Source of the DNA: Flavobacterium petrolei
GTDB lineage: Bacteria; Bacteroidota; Bacteroidia; Flavobacteriales; Flavobacteriaceae
DNA length: 64,000 nt
Assembly (NCBI RefSeq): GCF_003314435.2
Contig: NZ_QNVY02000007.1
Location: forward strand, 1-64,000
Direction: 5' to 3'
In this document: one piece after another, positions 9,086-18,284 of the stretch
Layout: the number at the start of each line of letters is the position of its first letter
How positions within the stretch are numbered: the stretch's first letter is position 1
Program-made: the position numbers and the translations under genes
The notes under the pieces: model-generated
Databases searched by the model: none
What the model saw: only the letters and a program-made list of their open reading frames with translations
What the model was told of the DNA's origin: nothing

Positions 9086-9191
9086 GCGTAAGGGATGGAA
9101 GTGGCATCCTTTTATAAATCCTCATCCCGAAGCCTCGGGATGGGGATTTATAAAAGATACAACGAACAGCCAGACCCGCAGGGATACGCCC
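9086..9191 (-). repeat. Dispersed palindromic repeat with long central hairpin (copy A)
   Basis: The core is a near-perfect inverted repeat: ATCCTTTTATAAATCC, then CATCCCGA, a two-base centre, TCGGGATG and GGATTTATAAAAGAT. Outside, GCGTA and TACGC pair. On the minus strand it reads GTATCTTTT, stem, AAAAGGATG, like copy B at 47837-47920. The sequence upstream from about 9010 (GTCATGCTGACGATGGAAGC) also looks like intergenic repeat material. The T-runs expected of a terminator are absent. Confidence 0.5.
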
Positions 9192-9287
9192 AAAAAATAT
9201 TAATTACTCTTAAAAAACGGTATAATCTCCTCAATTTCAGCGGGGATTTTTTATATTTAATGCTTTTTAACAAAAAAATATTTTAAT

Positions 9288-9307
9288 ATATTATGCATGC
9301 ATAGTAT
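9288..9307. promoter_or_regulatory. Palindromic operator candidate for the MarR regulator
   Basis: The 20-bp sequence around ATGCATGCAT is palindromic at 18 of 20 positions. It lies just upstream of a -7 box at 9315-9322 and 34 bases before the MarR-type gene, overlapping the place of the -33 element, a typical position for autorepression. The assignment is inference. Confidence 0.5.
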
Positions 9308-9314
9308 TTTTTAT

Positions 9315-9322
9315 TATATTTG
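9315..9322 (+). promoter_or_regulatory. -7 promoter box of the beta-oxidation operon
   Basis: TATATTTG matches TAnnTTTG and lies 19 bases before the MarR gene start, adjacent to the palindrome at 9288-9307. Confidence 0.6.
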
Positions 9323-9340
9323 AAATCGATATAGTTACTT

Positions 9341-9850
9341 ATGAAAGATAAAACGATAGATTATATTTTACGTGCCACCTGGCAAGCAGTGGCCAGAATG
9401 TATAATGAAGAAGCATCAAAATACGATGCGAGCATGGCTACTGGTTTCGCTTTATTGAGTATTGATAAGGAAGGTGGAACGCCATCGACCTCGTTAGGTC
9501 CAAAAATGGGAATGGAAGCTACGAGCCTGACCAGAACCCTGAAATCTATGGAGGAAAAAGGCTTAATCATTCGCAAGAAAAACCCTGTGGATGGCCGTGG
9601 GGTTTTGATTTACCTGACAGATTTTGGTAAAGAAAAAAGAGAATTGTCAAAAAATACGGTATTGAAATTTAATGAAACGGTGAAACAAACTATTTCGGCA
9701 GAGAAACTGCAGCACTTTATAGAAGTAGCGGAAACCATCAATGAATTAATTCAAGACAAAAATATATTTACACATACGAGCGTCAGCGAACTGGCGGAAC
9801 AAACTGAAAAAACAGAGAATGACACTGCTAAAATTGATTCCCATCAATAA
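9341..9850 (+). CDS. MarR-family transcriptional regulator of the fatty-acid operon
   Basis: A 169-residue winged-helix protein. The middle part shows the MarR pattern: a recognition-helix region around GMEATSLTRTLKSMEEKGLI (about residues 63-82) followed by the wing, RKKNPVDGRG, and then LTDFGKE. Flanking helices would form the dimer interface. It is the first gene of a co-directional set with the three beta-oxidation genes (42 bases to the next start), and a palindrome overlaps its promoter. Known MarR-type regulators bind small ligands; here an acyl-CoA is the natural guess but is not shown. The last 25 residues are polar and probably disordered. Confidence 0.85.
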   Translation: MKDKTIDYILRATWQAVARMYNEEASKYDASMATGFALLSIDKEGGTPSTSLGPKMGMEATSLTRTLKSMEEKGLIIRKKNPVDGRGVLIYLTDFGKEKRELSKNTVLKFNETVKQTISAEKLQHFIEVAETINELIQDKNIFTHTSVSELAEQTEKTENDTAKIDSHQ

Positions 9851-9892
9851 AATAGCGCTGTTGTTTTCTAATGAAAATCAAATATTATTTAT

Positions 9893-12283
9893 ATGAAACG
9901 CACAATTAAAAAAGTTGCAGTAATTGGATCCGGAATTATGGGTTCAGGAATTGCCTGCCATTTTGCTAACATTGGAGTTGAAGTCCTATTATTAGACATT
10001 GTTCCGAGAGAACTTACCGAAGCGGAAGCTAAAAAAGGACTAACTTTAGAAAGCAAAATCGTTAGAAACCGATTGGTAAATGAGCATTTGGCCAATTCCC
10101 TGAAATCGAAACCCTCTCCTATTTACAGTCAGAAATTTGCCAGCAGAATCACAACTGGAAATACTACTGATGACATGGCGAAAATCGCTACTGTGGATTG
10201 GATTATTGAGGTTGTAGTGGAACGTTTGGACATCAAGAAAATGGTTTTTGAACAAATTGAGAAATTTAGAAAACCGGGAACCTTAGTGACTTCAAACACG
10301 TCTGGAATTCCAATTCACTTTATGAGTGAAGGAAGAAGCGAAGATTTCCAAAAGCATTTCTGCGGGACACACTTTTTTAACCCTGCGCGTTATTTAAAAT
10401 TATTCGAAATCATTCCTGGTCCACAAACAGCAACGGAAGTTTTGGATTTCCTAACTGATTATGGTTCAAAATTCTTAGGAAAAACTTCGGTCGTGGCCAA
10501 AGATACTCCGGCGTTTATTGGGAACCGAATCGGGATTTACGGGATTCAAAGTTTGTTTCATTTGGTAAAAGAAATGGGATTGACGATTGAAGAAGTGGAT
10601 AAATTGACTGGTCCAGTTATTGGAAGACCAAAATCGGCTACTTTCAGAACGGTTGACGTGGTTGGATTGGATACTTTGGTACATGTTGCCAACGGAATCT
10701 ACGAAAACTGCCCGAATGACGAGCAACATGAGTTGTTCAAACTTCCGGACTTCGTTAACAAAATGATGGAGAACAAATGGTTGGGAAGCAAAACAGGTCA
10801 AGGTTTTTATAAAAAAGTAGACAAGGATATTTTGTCTTTGGATTTAGATACTTTGGAATACCGTGCTGCTAAAAAAGCTTCTTTCGCCACTTTGGAACTG
10901 ACAAAAACGATTGATAAACCAATTGACCGTTTTAAAGTTTTGGTAAAAGGAAAAGACAAAGCGGGAGAATTTTACAGAAAAAGTTTTTCTGGAATGTTTG
11001 CTTATGTTTCCAACAGAATTCCTGAAATCTCAGATGAATTATATAAAATTGACGATGCAATGAAAGCCGGTTTTGGATGGGAAAATGGTCCGTTCGAAAT
11101 TTGGGATGCCATCGGTGTCGAAAAAGGAATCGAAATCATGAAAGCGGAAGGTCTTGAGCCAGCTGCTTGGGTTACTGAAATGTTAGCTTCGGGAAGTACA
11201 AGTTTTTATTCTATTAAAGAAGGAGCTACTTTTTTCTACAATATCCCTACAAAATCACAAACTAAAGTTCCCGGTCAGGATGCCTTTATTATCCTGAACA
11301 ACATTCGCGAAAGCAAAAAAGTGTGGAGCAATAGCGGAGCAATTATACAGGATTTAGGAGACGGAATCTTGAATTTAGAATTCCAATCTAAAATGAATAC
11401 GATTGGCGGCGATGTTTTACAAGCTATCAATAAAGCGATTGACTTATCTGAAAAAGAATATCAAGGATTGGTTATTGGAAATCAAGCAGCGAATTTCTCT
11501 GTTGGAGCTAATATCGGAATGATTTTCATGATGGCAGTCGAGCAAGAATACGATGAGTTGAATATGGCGATCAAAATGTTCCAGGACACGATGATGCGCG
11601 TACGTTACTCCGGAATTCCAGTTGTGGTTGCGCCACACGGAATGACTTTTGGCGGTGGATGCGAAATGAGTTTGCATGCTGACAAAGTTGTTGCTGCAGC
11701 AGAAACGTATATGGGATTGGTAGAATTTGGCGTTGGGGTAATTCCTGGCGGTGGAGGATCGAAAGAAATGGCATTGCGTGCAGCTGATTTATTTCATAAA
11801 AATGATGTTGAGCTGAATGTTCTTCAAGAATATTTCTTGACAATCGCTATGGCCAAAGTATCTACTTCAGGTTACGAAGCTTTTGATACCGGACTTTTAC
11901 AACAAGGAAAAGATATCATTGTGGTAAACAAAGACCGTCAGATTGCGGAAGCGAAGAAACATGCATTACTTATGGCCGAAGCGGGTTACACACAACCAAT
12001 TCGCAGAAGCGATGTTAAAGTTCTTGGAAAACAAGCTTTGGGAATGTTCTTGGTAGGAACGGACCAAATGGAAGCTGGGAAATACATCTCGGAACACGAC
12101 AAAAAAATCGCAAATAAATTAGCGTATGTTATGGCTGGTGGTGATTTATCTGAACCAACTTTAGTAACTGAACAATATTTATTGGATTTGGAACGTGAAG
12201 CTTTCTTGTCTTTGTGTACCGAAAGAAAAACATTGGAGAGAATCCAATTTATGTTAACCAAAGGGAAACCGCTACGTAATTAG
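9893..12283 (+). CDS. 3-hydroxyacyl-CoA dehydrogenase / enoyl-CoA hydratase fusion
   Basis: A 796-residue bifunctional beta-oxidation enzyme. The N-terminal half is the NAD-binding dehydrogenase: GSGIMG near residues 12-17, CGTHFFNPA with the catalytic His near 158-160, and a second dehydrogenase domain to about 460. The C-terminal half is crotonase-like: ANFSVGANIG near 531-540 and GGGCEMSLHAD followed by GVIPGGGG at about 586-620, the oxyanion-hole and acid-base region. Domain order is dehydrogenase first, opposite to E. coli FadB. It would hydrate enoyl-CoA and oxidise the 3-hydroxyacyl-CoA. It lies between the MarR regulator and the thiolase, with an unusual heptamer hairpin directly after its stop. 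Confidence 0.92.
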   Translation: MKRTIKKVAVIGSGIMGSGIACHFANIGVEVLLLDIVPRELTEAEAKKGLTLESKIVRNRLVNEHLANSLKSKPSPIYSQKFASRITTGNTTDDMAKIATVDWIIEVVVERLDIKKMVFEQIEKFRKPGTLVTSNTSGIPIHFMSEGRSEDFQKHFCGTHFFNPARYLKLFEIIPGPQTATEVLDFLTDYGSKFLGKTSVVAKDTPAFIGNRIGIYGIQSLFHLVKEMGLTIEEVDKLTGPVIGRPKSATFRTVDVVGLDTLVHVANGIYENCPNDEQHELFKLPDFVNKMMENKWLGSKTGQGFYKKVDKDILSLDLDTLEYRAAKKASFATLELTKTIDKPIDRFKVLVKGKDKAGEFYRKSFSGMFAYVSNRIPEISDELYKIDDAMKAGFGWENGPFEIWDAIGVEKGIEIMKAEGLEPAAWVTEMLASGSTSFYSIKEGATFFYNIPTKSQTKVPGQDAFIILNNIRESKKVWSNSGAIIQDLGDGILNLEFQSKMNTIGGDVLQAINKAIDLSEKEYQGLVIGNQAANFSVGANIGMIFMMAVEQEYDELNMAIKMFQDTMMRVRYSGIPVVVAPHGMTFGGGCEMSLHADKVVAAAETYMGLVEFGVGVIPGGGGSKEMALRAADLFHKNDVELNVLQEYFLTIAMAKVSTSGYEAFDTGLLQQGKDIIVVNKDRQIAEAKKHALLMAEAGYTQPIRRSDVKVLGKQALGMFLVGTDQMEAGKYISEHDKKIANKLAYVMAGGDLSEPTLVTEQYLLDLEREAFLSLCTERKTLERIQFMLTKGKPLRN

Positions 12284-12353
12284 AAAATAGAACAAAGAGA
12301 ATAGAGTATAAATTTAAGATATTCTATTTTCTATTCTCTATATTCTCAACTCT
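12284..12353 (+). repeat. Heptamer-periodic hairpin element 1
   Basis: Starting with the first base after the stop codon, the sequence divides into 7-mers: AAAATAG, AACAAAG, AGAATAG, AGTATAA, ATTTAAG, ATATTCT, ATTTTCT, ATTCTCT, ATATTCT, CAACTCT. The purine-rich first half folds back imperfectly on the pyrimidine-rich second half. It fills the gap between the dehydrogenase/hydratase and thiolase genes. No T-run follows. Elements at 36127-36196 and 48702-48797 have the same design. Confidence 0.6.
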
Positions 12354-12366
12354 TAAAAGAAAAAAA

Positions 12367-13548
12367 ATGAAAACAGCCTATATAGTAAAAGCATACAGAA
12401 CAGCCGTGGGGAAAGCTCCAAAAGGCGTGTTTAGATTTAAACGTCCTGATGAATTGGCAGCAGAAACGATTCAGTTTATGATGAATGAGTTGCCTGATTT
12501 CGACAAAAAACGTATTGACGACGTAATGGTGGGAAATGCGATGCCGGAAGCAGAACAAGGACTAAACGTGGGACGATTAATTTCCTTGATGGGATTGAAA
12601 ATCGAAGATGTTCCGGGTGTAACCGTAAATCGTTACTGTGCGTCAGGATTAGAAACTATTGGTATGGCTACAGCCAAAATCCAATCTGGAATGGCGGATT
12701 GTATTATTGCCGGTGGTGCTGAAAGCATGAGTTTTATTCCGATGGGAGGTTACAAACCAACTCCGGATTATGCTGTTGCAAAGGCAGGTAACGAAGATTA
12801 CTATTGGGGAATGGGATTGACTGCGGAAGCGGTTGCCAAACAATTCAATGTATCTCGTGCCGACCAAGATGAGTTTGCGTACCAATCACACATGAAAGCC
12901 TTGAAAGCGCAAGCTGAAGGCAAATTTGACAAACAAATTGTTCCTATTACTGTTGAACAAACGTTTATCAATGAAAATGGTAAAAAAGAAACAAAATCGT
13001 ATATCGTAAATAAAGATGAAGGTCCTAGAGCAGGAACTTCTGTAGAAGCTTTGGCAGGTTTAAGACCGGTTTTTGAAGCGAACGGAAGCGTAACTGCAGG
13101 AAACTCTTCTCAAATGAGTGATGGAGCAGCATTTGTTCTAATCATGAGCGAAGAAATGGTAAAAGAATTGAACCTTACTCCTATTGCCCGTTTGGTAAAC
13201 TTCGCATCAGCTGGAGTGGAACCAAGAATCATGGGTATTGGACCGGTAAAAGCAATTCCAAAAGCATTGAAACAAGCAGGATTAACATTAAATGATATTG
13301 ATTTAATTGAGTTAAACGAAGCTTTTGCATCACAAGCATTAGCAGTAACGAGAGAATTAAATCTAAATCCTGATATTATCAATGTCAATGGTGGAGCGAT
13401 TGCATTAGGTCACCCACTAGGTTGTACCGGAGCAAAATTGTCTGTTCAATTATTCGACGAGATGCAACGCAGAGGAAGCAAATACGGAATTGTGAGTATG
13501 TGTGTAGGAACAGGACAAGGTTCAGCAGGGATTTACGAACTTTTGTAG
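12367..13548 (+). CDS. Acetyl-CoA C-acyltransferase (3-ketoacyl-CoA thiolase)
   Basis: A 393-residue thiolase that cleaves 3-ketoacyl-CoA to acetyl-CoA and a shortened acyl-CoA. Seen: the acylated Cys91 in NRYCASGLE, the catalytic His in ALGHPLG at about residue 348 and the second Cys at about 379 in CVGTGQG. Length is normal for the degradative family. It is the third gene of the operon, 83 bases after the dehydrogenase/hydratase and 64 bases before the acyl-CoA dehydrogenase. Confidence 0.93.
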   Translation: MKTAYIVKAYRTAVGKAPKGVFRFKRPDELAAETIQFMMNELPDFDKKRIDDVMVGNAMPEAEQGLNVGRLISLMGLKIEDVPGVTVNRYCASGLETIGMATAKIQSGMADCIIAGGAESMSFIPMGGYKPTPDYAVAKAGNEDYYWGMGLTAEAVAKQFNVSRADQDEFAYQSHMKALKAQAEGKFDKQIVPITVEQTFINENGKKETKSYIVNKDEGPRAGTSVEALAGLRPVFEANGSVTAGNSSQMSDGAAFVLIMSEEMVKELNLTPIARLVNFASAGVEPRIMGIGPVKAIPKALKQAGLTLNDIDLIELNEAFASQALAVTRELNLNPDIINVNGGAIALGHPLGCTGAKLSVQLFDEMQRRGSKYGIVSMCVGTGQGSAGIYELL

Positions 13549-13612
13549 TCATACATTTCCATCCCTTTATTGAGGATTTAGATTATAAATAAAACATATA
13601 AAAAAATAAAAA

Positions 13613-15418
13613 ATGGCAGATACAGTTGAAAAAAACGTAACCCGTGGCGGTCAGTTTTTGGTTAAAGAAACAAAATGCGAAGATATCTTCACTCCAGAAG
13701 ATTTTTCAGAAGAGCAATTAATGATGCGTGACTCTGTAAAAGAGTTTGTAGACAAAGAATTATGGGCACATAAAGATCGTTTTGAGAAAAAAGATTATGC
13801 CTATACAGAAGAAACCATGAGAAAAGCAGGAGACTTAGGACTTTTAGGAGTTGCAGTTCCTGAGGCTTATGGTGGATTAGGAATGGGATTTGTATCAACA
13901 ATGTTGGTTTGTGATTATATTTCGGGAGCAACGGGATCTTTCTCGACTGCTTTTGGAGCACATACCGGAATTGGAACGATGCCAATCACTTTATACGGAA
14001 CAGAAGAACAAAAACAAAAATACGTTCCTAAATTAGCTTCTGGCGAATGGTTCGGTGCCTATTGTCTGACAGAACCAGGCGCAGGATCGGATGCTAATTC
14101 TGGAAAAACGAAAGCCGTTTTATCAGAAGATGGAACACATTACAAAATCACAGGACAAAAAATGTGGATTTCAAATGCAGGATTTTGTTCTTTGTTTATC
14201 GTTTTCGCCCGTATTGGCGATGACAAAAATATTACTGGTTTTATTCTTGAAAACACTCCAGATAACGGAATTTCAATGGGTGAAGAAGAGCATAAATTAG
14301 GAATTCGTGCGTCTTCTACACGTCAGGTTTTCTTCAACGAAACAAAAGTTCCTGTTGAAAACATGTTGTCTGAAAGAGGAAACGGTTTCAAAATTGCCAT
14401 GAACGCTTTAAACGTAGGTCGTATCAAATTAGCTGCTGCTTGTTTGGATGCACAAAGGAGAGTGATTACAGGTTCAGTGAAATATGCAAATGAAAGAATC
14501 CAATTCAATACTGCGATTTCTCAATTTGGTGCTATTCGTGCAAAACTAGCAGAAATGGCTACTAGTTGTTATGCTGGAGAAAGTGCTTCTTATAGAGCTG
14601 CAAAAGATATTGAAGATCGTATTATTGCTCGTGAAGCTGAAGGAGTTTCTCATCAAGAAGCAGAATTAAAAGGAGTTGAGGAATATGCAATCGAGTGTTC
14701 AATCTTAAAAGTAGCGGTTTCTGAAGATGTACAAAACTGTGCCGATGAAGGAATTCAAATCTTTGGTGGAATGGGATTCTCAGAAGATACTCCTATGGAG
14801 AGTGCTTGGAGAGATGCGCGTATAGCACGTATTTACGAAGGTACAAACGAAATCAACAGAATGCTTTCTGTAGGAATGTTGATCAAAAAAGCGATGAAAG
14901 GTCATGTTGATTTATTAGGACCTGCAATGAAAGTTTCTGAAGAATTAATGGGAATTCCATCTTTTGACACACCTGACTATTCTGAATTATTTGCTGAGGA
15001 AAAAGAAATCGTTAGAAATTTGAAAAAATCATTCTTGATGGTTGCCGGAAGTGCTGTTCAAAAATTTGGCGCAGACTTAGACGCTCACCAACAATTATTG
15101 ATGGCAGCTTCAGATATGTTAATAGAAGTATATATGGCAGAAAGCACCATCTTACGTACTGAAAAACTGGCTAAAAAAGAAGGAGAAGATAAAGTACAAG
15201 AGCAAATTGCAATGGCAAAATTGTATTTATACAAAGCGGTAGATATTGTGAATCAAAAAGGAAAAGAAAGCATTATCTCTTTTGCCGAAGGCGATGAACA
15301 GCGTATGATGCTTATGGGATTACGTCGTTTTACAAAATACACGAATATGCCAAATGTAGTGGCATTGAGAGAAACAATTACAGCAAAATTAGTAGCTGAA
15401 AATGAATATTGTTTCTAA
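13613..15418 (+). CDS. Acyl-CoA dehydrogenase (long form)
   Basis: A 601-residue FAD-dependent acyl-CoA dehydrogenase that introduces the trans-2 double bond in the first step of beta-oxidation. Seen: the FAD/substrate motif CLTEPGAGSDANS at about 151-163, WISNAGFC shortly after, and YEGTNEINR at about 407-415, where the Glu after Tyr is the expected catalytic base. About 170 residues follow the catalytic domain, the length of very-long-chain (VLCAD/ACAD9-like) enzymes rather than the 380-residue short forms. It is the last gene of the operon and is followed by a strong terminator. Its electron acceptor is not encoded here. Confidence 0.92.
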   Translation: MADTVEKNVTRGGQFLVKETKCEDIFTPEDFSEEQLMMRDSVKEFVDKELWAHKDRFEKKDYAYTEETMRKAGDLGLLGVAVPEAYGGLGMGFVSTMLVCDYISGATGSFSTAFGAHTGIGTMPITLYGTEEQKQKYVPKLASGEWFGAYCLTEPGAGSDANSGKTKAVLSEDGTHYKITGQKMWISNAGFCSLFIVFARIGDDKNITGFILENTPDNGISMGEEEHKLGIRASSTRQVFFNETKVPVENMLSERGNGFKIAMNALNVGRIKLAAACLDAQRRVITGSVKYANERIQFNTAISQFGAIRAKLAEMATSCYAGESASYRAAKDIEDRIIAREAEGVSHQEAELKGVEEYAIECSILKVAVSEDVQNCADEGIQIFGGMGFSEDTPMESAWRDARIARIYEGTNEINRMLSVGMLIKKAMKGHVDLLGPAMKVSEELMGIPSFDTPDYSELFAEEKEIVRNLKKSFLMVAGSAVQKFGADLDAHQQLLMAASDMLIEVYMAESTILRTEKLAKKEGEDKVQEQIAMAKLYLYKAVDIVNQKGKESIISFAEGDEQRMMLMGLRRFTKYTNMPNVVALRETITAKLVAENEYCF

Positions 15419-15445
15419 TAAAAATTAGTTTTTAGTTTTTTTTTT

Positions 15446-15480
15446 AACCGCCTTGTTCCTGAAAACAAGGCGGTTTTTTT
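15446..15480 (+). terminator. Rho-independent terminator of the beta-oxidation operon
   Basis: AACCGCCTTGTT pairs perfectly with AACAAGGCGGTT around a short loop and is followed by a T-run, 28 bases after the acyl-CoA dehydrogenase stop. Confidence 0.9.
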
Positions 15481-15501
15481 ATTTCTACAAAAGTCTATGA
15501 T

Positions 15502-15930
15502 CTATTTTTTCTCAAAACGCATCATTACAACGTCTCCCATTATAAAATTCAGCGTTTTTCCATCTTCAGAAACAGAATAAGAATCTATTTTTTGAAGGGT
15601 GTTCATGTAAACATTCTCCCCTTCTCCCGGACAAAACATTTTTGTTACCATCATCGGTTCTTTGAAACTAATTTTACTACCATCAATATTTAATTTCCCT
15701 GAATAGCTATTACAACTGTTATGTCCGGATACAGTTGTCTCTTCTAAGTTGAAAGTGATGGATGGTTTTTTATCTGGATACAATCCTGCGAAAGCTATTC
15801 TTGGTCCTGTGATATAATTTAACTCCCAACTTCCTTCAATAGAAGAAGTTTTACTCGATACTGATTTCACCGAATTACAAGAAACAAATGCTAGAGAAAG
15901 GACGGCTAATGCCAAAATTATTTTTTTCAT
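15502..15930 (-). CDS. META-domain (HslJ-like) lipoprotein
   Basis: A 142-residue lipoprotein. The start at 15930 gives a clean signal with lipobox Cys18 (LAFVSC); the frame stays open 26 codons further upstream, but that extension would bury the signal. The mature part is a META domain: GSWELNYITG, then the hallmark SGHNSCNSYSG and a C-terminal strand MMRFEKK. HslJ/META proteins are small envelope proteins linked to stress and antibiotic tolerance in other bacteria; the role here is not shown. It converges with the acyl-CoA dehydrogenase. Confidence 0.85.
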   Translation of the reverse strand: MKKIILALAVLSLAFVSCNSVKSVSSKTSSIEGSWELNYITGPRIAFAGLYPDKKPSITFNLEETTVSGHNSCNSYSGKLNIDGSKISFKEPMMVTKMFCPGEGENVYMNTLQKIDSYSVSEDGKTLNFIMGDVVMMRFEKK

Positions 15931-16065
15931 AAAATCATCTTTAATATTTATACTTCTATAATAGAACAATAACATTGCCAGTTTACGGAGAAAAAAAAAT
16001 AACATCAAAATAAGTATTCTTTTAAAAACTCAAACACTGTCAAATATTAAAAAATCGGCACTCTT

Positions 16066-16983
16066 TTATTTCTTTTTAATTTCAGTCACTTCAACTTTAA
16101 TCCCCACGGCATAAGCATTTGGAATAATTTTTTTTCCATGTGAATTAGCGTATACTTTAGTAAATTCGGCTCCAAAATATAAGATTATAGCTGAATAATA
16201 CACCCAAATTAAAATAATGATTACGGATCCAGCGGCACCGTAAACAGTAGCAACGGTAGAGCTTCCTAAATAAAAACCAATAGCAAATTTACCAAACATA
16301 AAGAAAAACGATGTAAAACTGGAACCAATTAAAGCGTCTTTCCAAGCGATATTTCCGTCTGGTAAGGTTTTAAAAATGATGGCAAATAACATGGTTGTCG
16401 TAGCAAATAATATCAAGATATTGAAAATATAAAATATGTAAACCGTGGTGTCCGGGAAATAAATAAGCAATCGTGCATTGATAACATCCATTACCGTATT
16501 CACCATCAAACTGACCATTAATAAAAAACCAACAGACGCAATCATGGAAAATGACATCAATCTGTTTTTAATAAATTTCATAATTCCTTTATTGGGCTTT
16601 GCTTTTAGACCCCAAATATAATTGATGGAACTTTGTATTTCAGCAAACACACCTGAAGCACCTATAAGTAACATTATACCTCCAAAAATGGCCGCAAAAG
16701 TGTTGCTATTAGACAATTCAATATTTTTTATGGTTTCCTGAATTTGAATCGCAGCTTCATTACCTACCATTCCATTGATTTGACCAAAAAAACGTCCTGT
16801 GACAGCTTCACTTCCAAAGAAAAAACTAAAAATCGACATAATAATAATCAATAAAGGCGGCAACGAAAATATGGTATAGTACGATAATGATGCACTCAAT
16901 TTTATTGCATTATCATCATCAAATTCCTGATACGTGCGTTTTAATAAATCCCAACTTATAACTGCTATTTCTTTCTTCTTCAT
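16066..16983 (-). CDS. YihY/BrkB-family inner-membrane protein
   Basis: A 305-residue integral membrane protein with about six hydrophobic segments. Typical family features are the N-terminal DNAIKLSASLSYYTIFSLPP stretch, a GASGVFAEIQSSINYIWG loop and a C-terminal YGAAGSVIIILIWVYYSA segment. Members were once annotated as ribonuclease BN by mistake; they are membrane proteins of uncertain transport role. The start at 16983 gives the family's usual N-terminal length. It stands alone on the minus strand. Confidence 0.88.
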   Translation of the reverse strand: MKKKEIAVISWDLLKRTYQEFDDDNAIKLSASLSYYTIFSLPPLLIIIMSIFSFFFGSEAVTGRFFGQINGMVGNEAAIQIQETIKNIELSNSNTFAAIFGGIMLLIGASGVFAEIQSSINYIWGLKAKPNKGIMKFIKNRLMSFSMIASVGFLLMVSLMVNTVMDVINARLLIYFPDTTVYIFYIFNILILFATTTMLFAIIFKTLPDGNIAWKDALIGSSFTSFFFMFGKFAIGFYLGSSTVATVYGAAGSVIIILIWVYYSAIILYFGAEFTKVYANSHGKKIIPNAYAVGIKVEVTEIKKK

Positions 16984-17278
16984 CTTAACAATGCTCTTTT
17001 ATATTCATATACAACATCAAATTTAGACCTATCATTTTACCTGAATTCAAAAGCGAAGATGATACGCGGAAATCCTTTGTACTTTCATTCAAAATTACAA
17101 AGATTATTTTTATCAATTTGAACTGAATTTTACATAATTCCCATCCTTTCAAGTTGAGAAAAATACATTTTAAACAAAAAAATGAAACCAAACTTTAAGT
17201 CTTTATTAACCCATCTCTATCTTTAAATGTCTAATTTTATAGAAATATTAATACCTCTTTTAGGATAAATTTATCATT

Positions 17279-18058
17279 ATGGAAAATAATAATACACGAA
17301 GAAATTTTTTAAAACAAACAGCCATACTTTCAACAGGGACTATTATTGGGTCTAGTTTATTTAATTCTGCTTTCGCTAATGAAACAGAATTAAAAATTGA
17401 AAATAAAAATTCAGCTTCCGAAATAATTAATGCGGCGGCAGGAATTTACAGTCTACCAAAATTAGCATACGCCTACGACGCATTAGAGCCACATATTGAT
17501 AAAGCCACCATGGAAATTCACCATGGAAAACACCATCAAGCGTATGTTACAAACTTGAATAAAGCCCTTGAAACACTGGATGAAAAACTAGTTGATGATT
17601 CGAAATCCTTAGAAAGTATTTTTGAAAAAATGTCTAAATTTCCAGAATCTATCCGAAACAATGGTGGTGGACATTACAACCACAGTCTTTTCTGGACATT
17701 ATTGAAACCTAATGGCGGCGGAAATCCAAAAGGAAAATTGGCAGAAGCTATAACTAGCGCTTTTGGTACTTTTGATGAATTCAAAAAACAGTTTAGTGAT
17801 GCGTCTATGAAACGATTTGGTTCCGGATGGGCTTGGCTAGTGGTACAAGATGGAAAATTAGTCATTGGTTCAACGGCAAACCAGGATAATCCGCTGATGC
17901 GATTAAGAGGAAAAGGACTAAAAGGGAAACCCGTTTTAGCATTGGATGTTTGGGAACACGCATATTATCTTAAAAATCAAAACCGAAGAGCAGATTATAT
18001 TGCTTCTTTTTGGAATGTTGTCAATTGGGATGAAGCAGAAAAATTATTCAATTCATAA
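17279..18058 (+). CDS. Superoxide dismutase (Mn/Fe family) with Tat signal
   Basis: A 259-residue superoxide dismutase that converts superoxide to peroxide and oxygen. It begins with a twin-arginine signal, TRRNFLK at residues 6-12, then a hydrophobic stretch ending near AFA at 33, so it should leave the cytoplasm folded, with metal already bound. Metal ligands are visible: His81 ([11 protein letters not shown]), His135 (HYNHSLFW), Asp223 and His227 (DVWEHAYY). Gly129-131 with Gln202 in NQDNP is the Mn-type pattern, though cambialistic use is possible. No other oxidative-stress gene shares its transcript; a terminator follows. Confidence 0.93.
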   Translation: MENNNTRRNFLKQTAILSTGTIIGSSLFNSAFANETELKIENKNSASEIINAAAGIYSLPKLAYAYDALEPHIDKATMEIHHGKHHQAYVTNLNKALETLDEKLVDDSKSLESIFEKMSKFPESIRNNGGGHYNHSLFWTLLKPNGGGNPKGKLAEAITSAFGTFDEFKKQFSDASMKRFGSGWAWLVVQDGKLVIGSTANQDNPLMRLRGKGLKGKPVLALDVWEHAYYLKNQNRRADYIASFWNVVNWDEAEKLFNS

Positions 18059-18074
18059 AAAATACATTAAAAAA

Positions 18075-18110
18075 AGCCCTGAATTATACATCTATATTTC
18101 AGGGTTTTTA
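18075..18110 (+). terminator. Rho-independent terminator after the superoxide dismutase
   Basis: GCCCTGAA pairs with TTCAGGG around a 14-base loop and is followed by TTTTTA. Confidence 0.7.
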
Positions 18111-18258
18111 CTTTTAAAAAACGACAATACACCCTGATAAATTCCTAAGATTATCCACTATAAATTATTCAAATTCAAATTCTAAAAAAAACAGCATCAA
18201 TTAAATTTAATATCTGTGTTAAACTAAAAACACCCTTTAAAACTATCGCAAAAAAGTA

Positions 18259-18266
18259 TAGCTTTG
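18259..18266 (+). promoter_or_regulatory. -7 promoter box for the LETM1-related gene
   Basis: TAGCTTTG matches TAnnTTTG and ends 18 bases before the chosen ATG at 18285. It overlaps the alternative TTG start at 18264, arguing against that start. Confidence 0.55.
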
Positions 18267-18284
18267 TACCTTCAAAATAAAGCA

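Noticed and set aside
9095..9286. 63-codon plus-strand frame before the MarR gene
   Set aside because: It reads through the dispersed palindromic repeat and is not protein-like.
16985..17191. 68-codon minus-strand frame upstream of the BrkB-family gene
   Set aside because: Composition is that of untranslated AT-rich DNA and it covers the promoter area between divergent genes.
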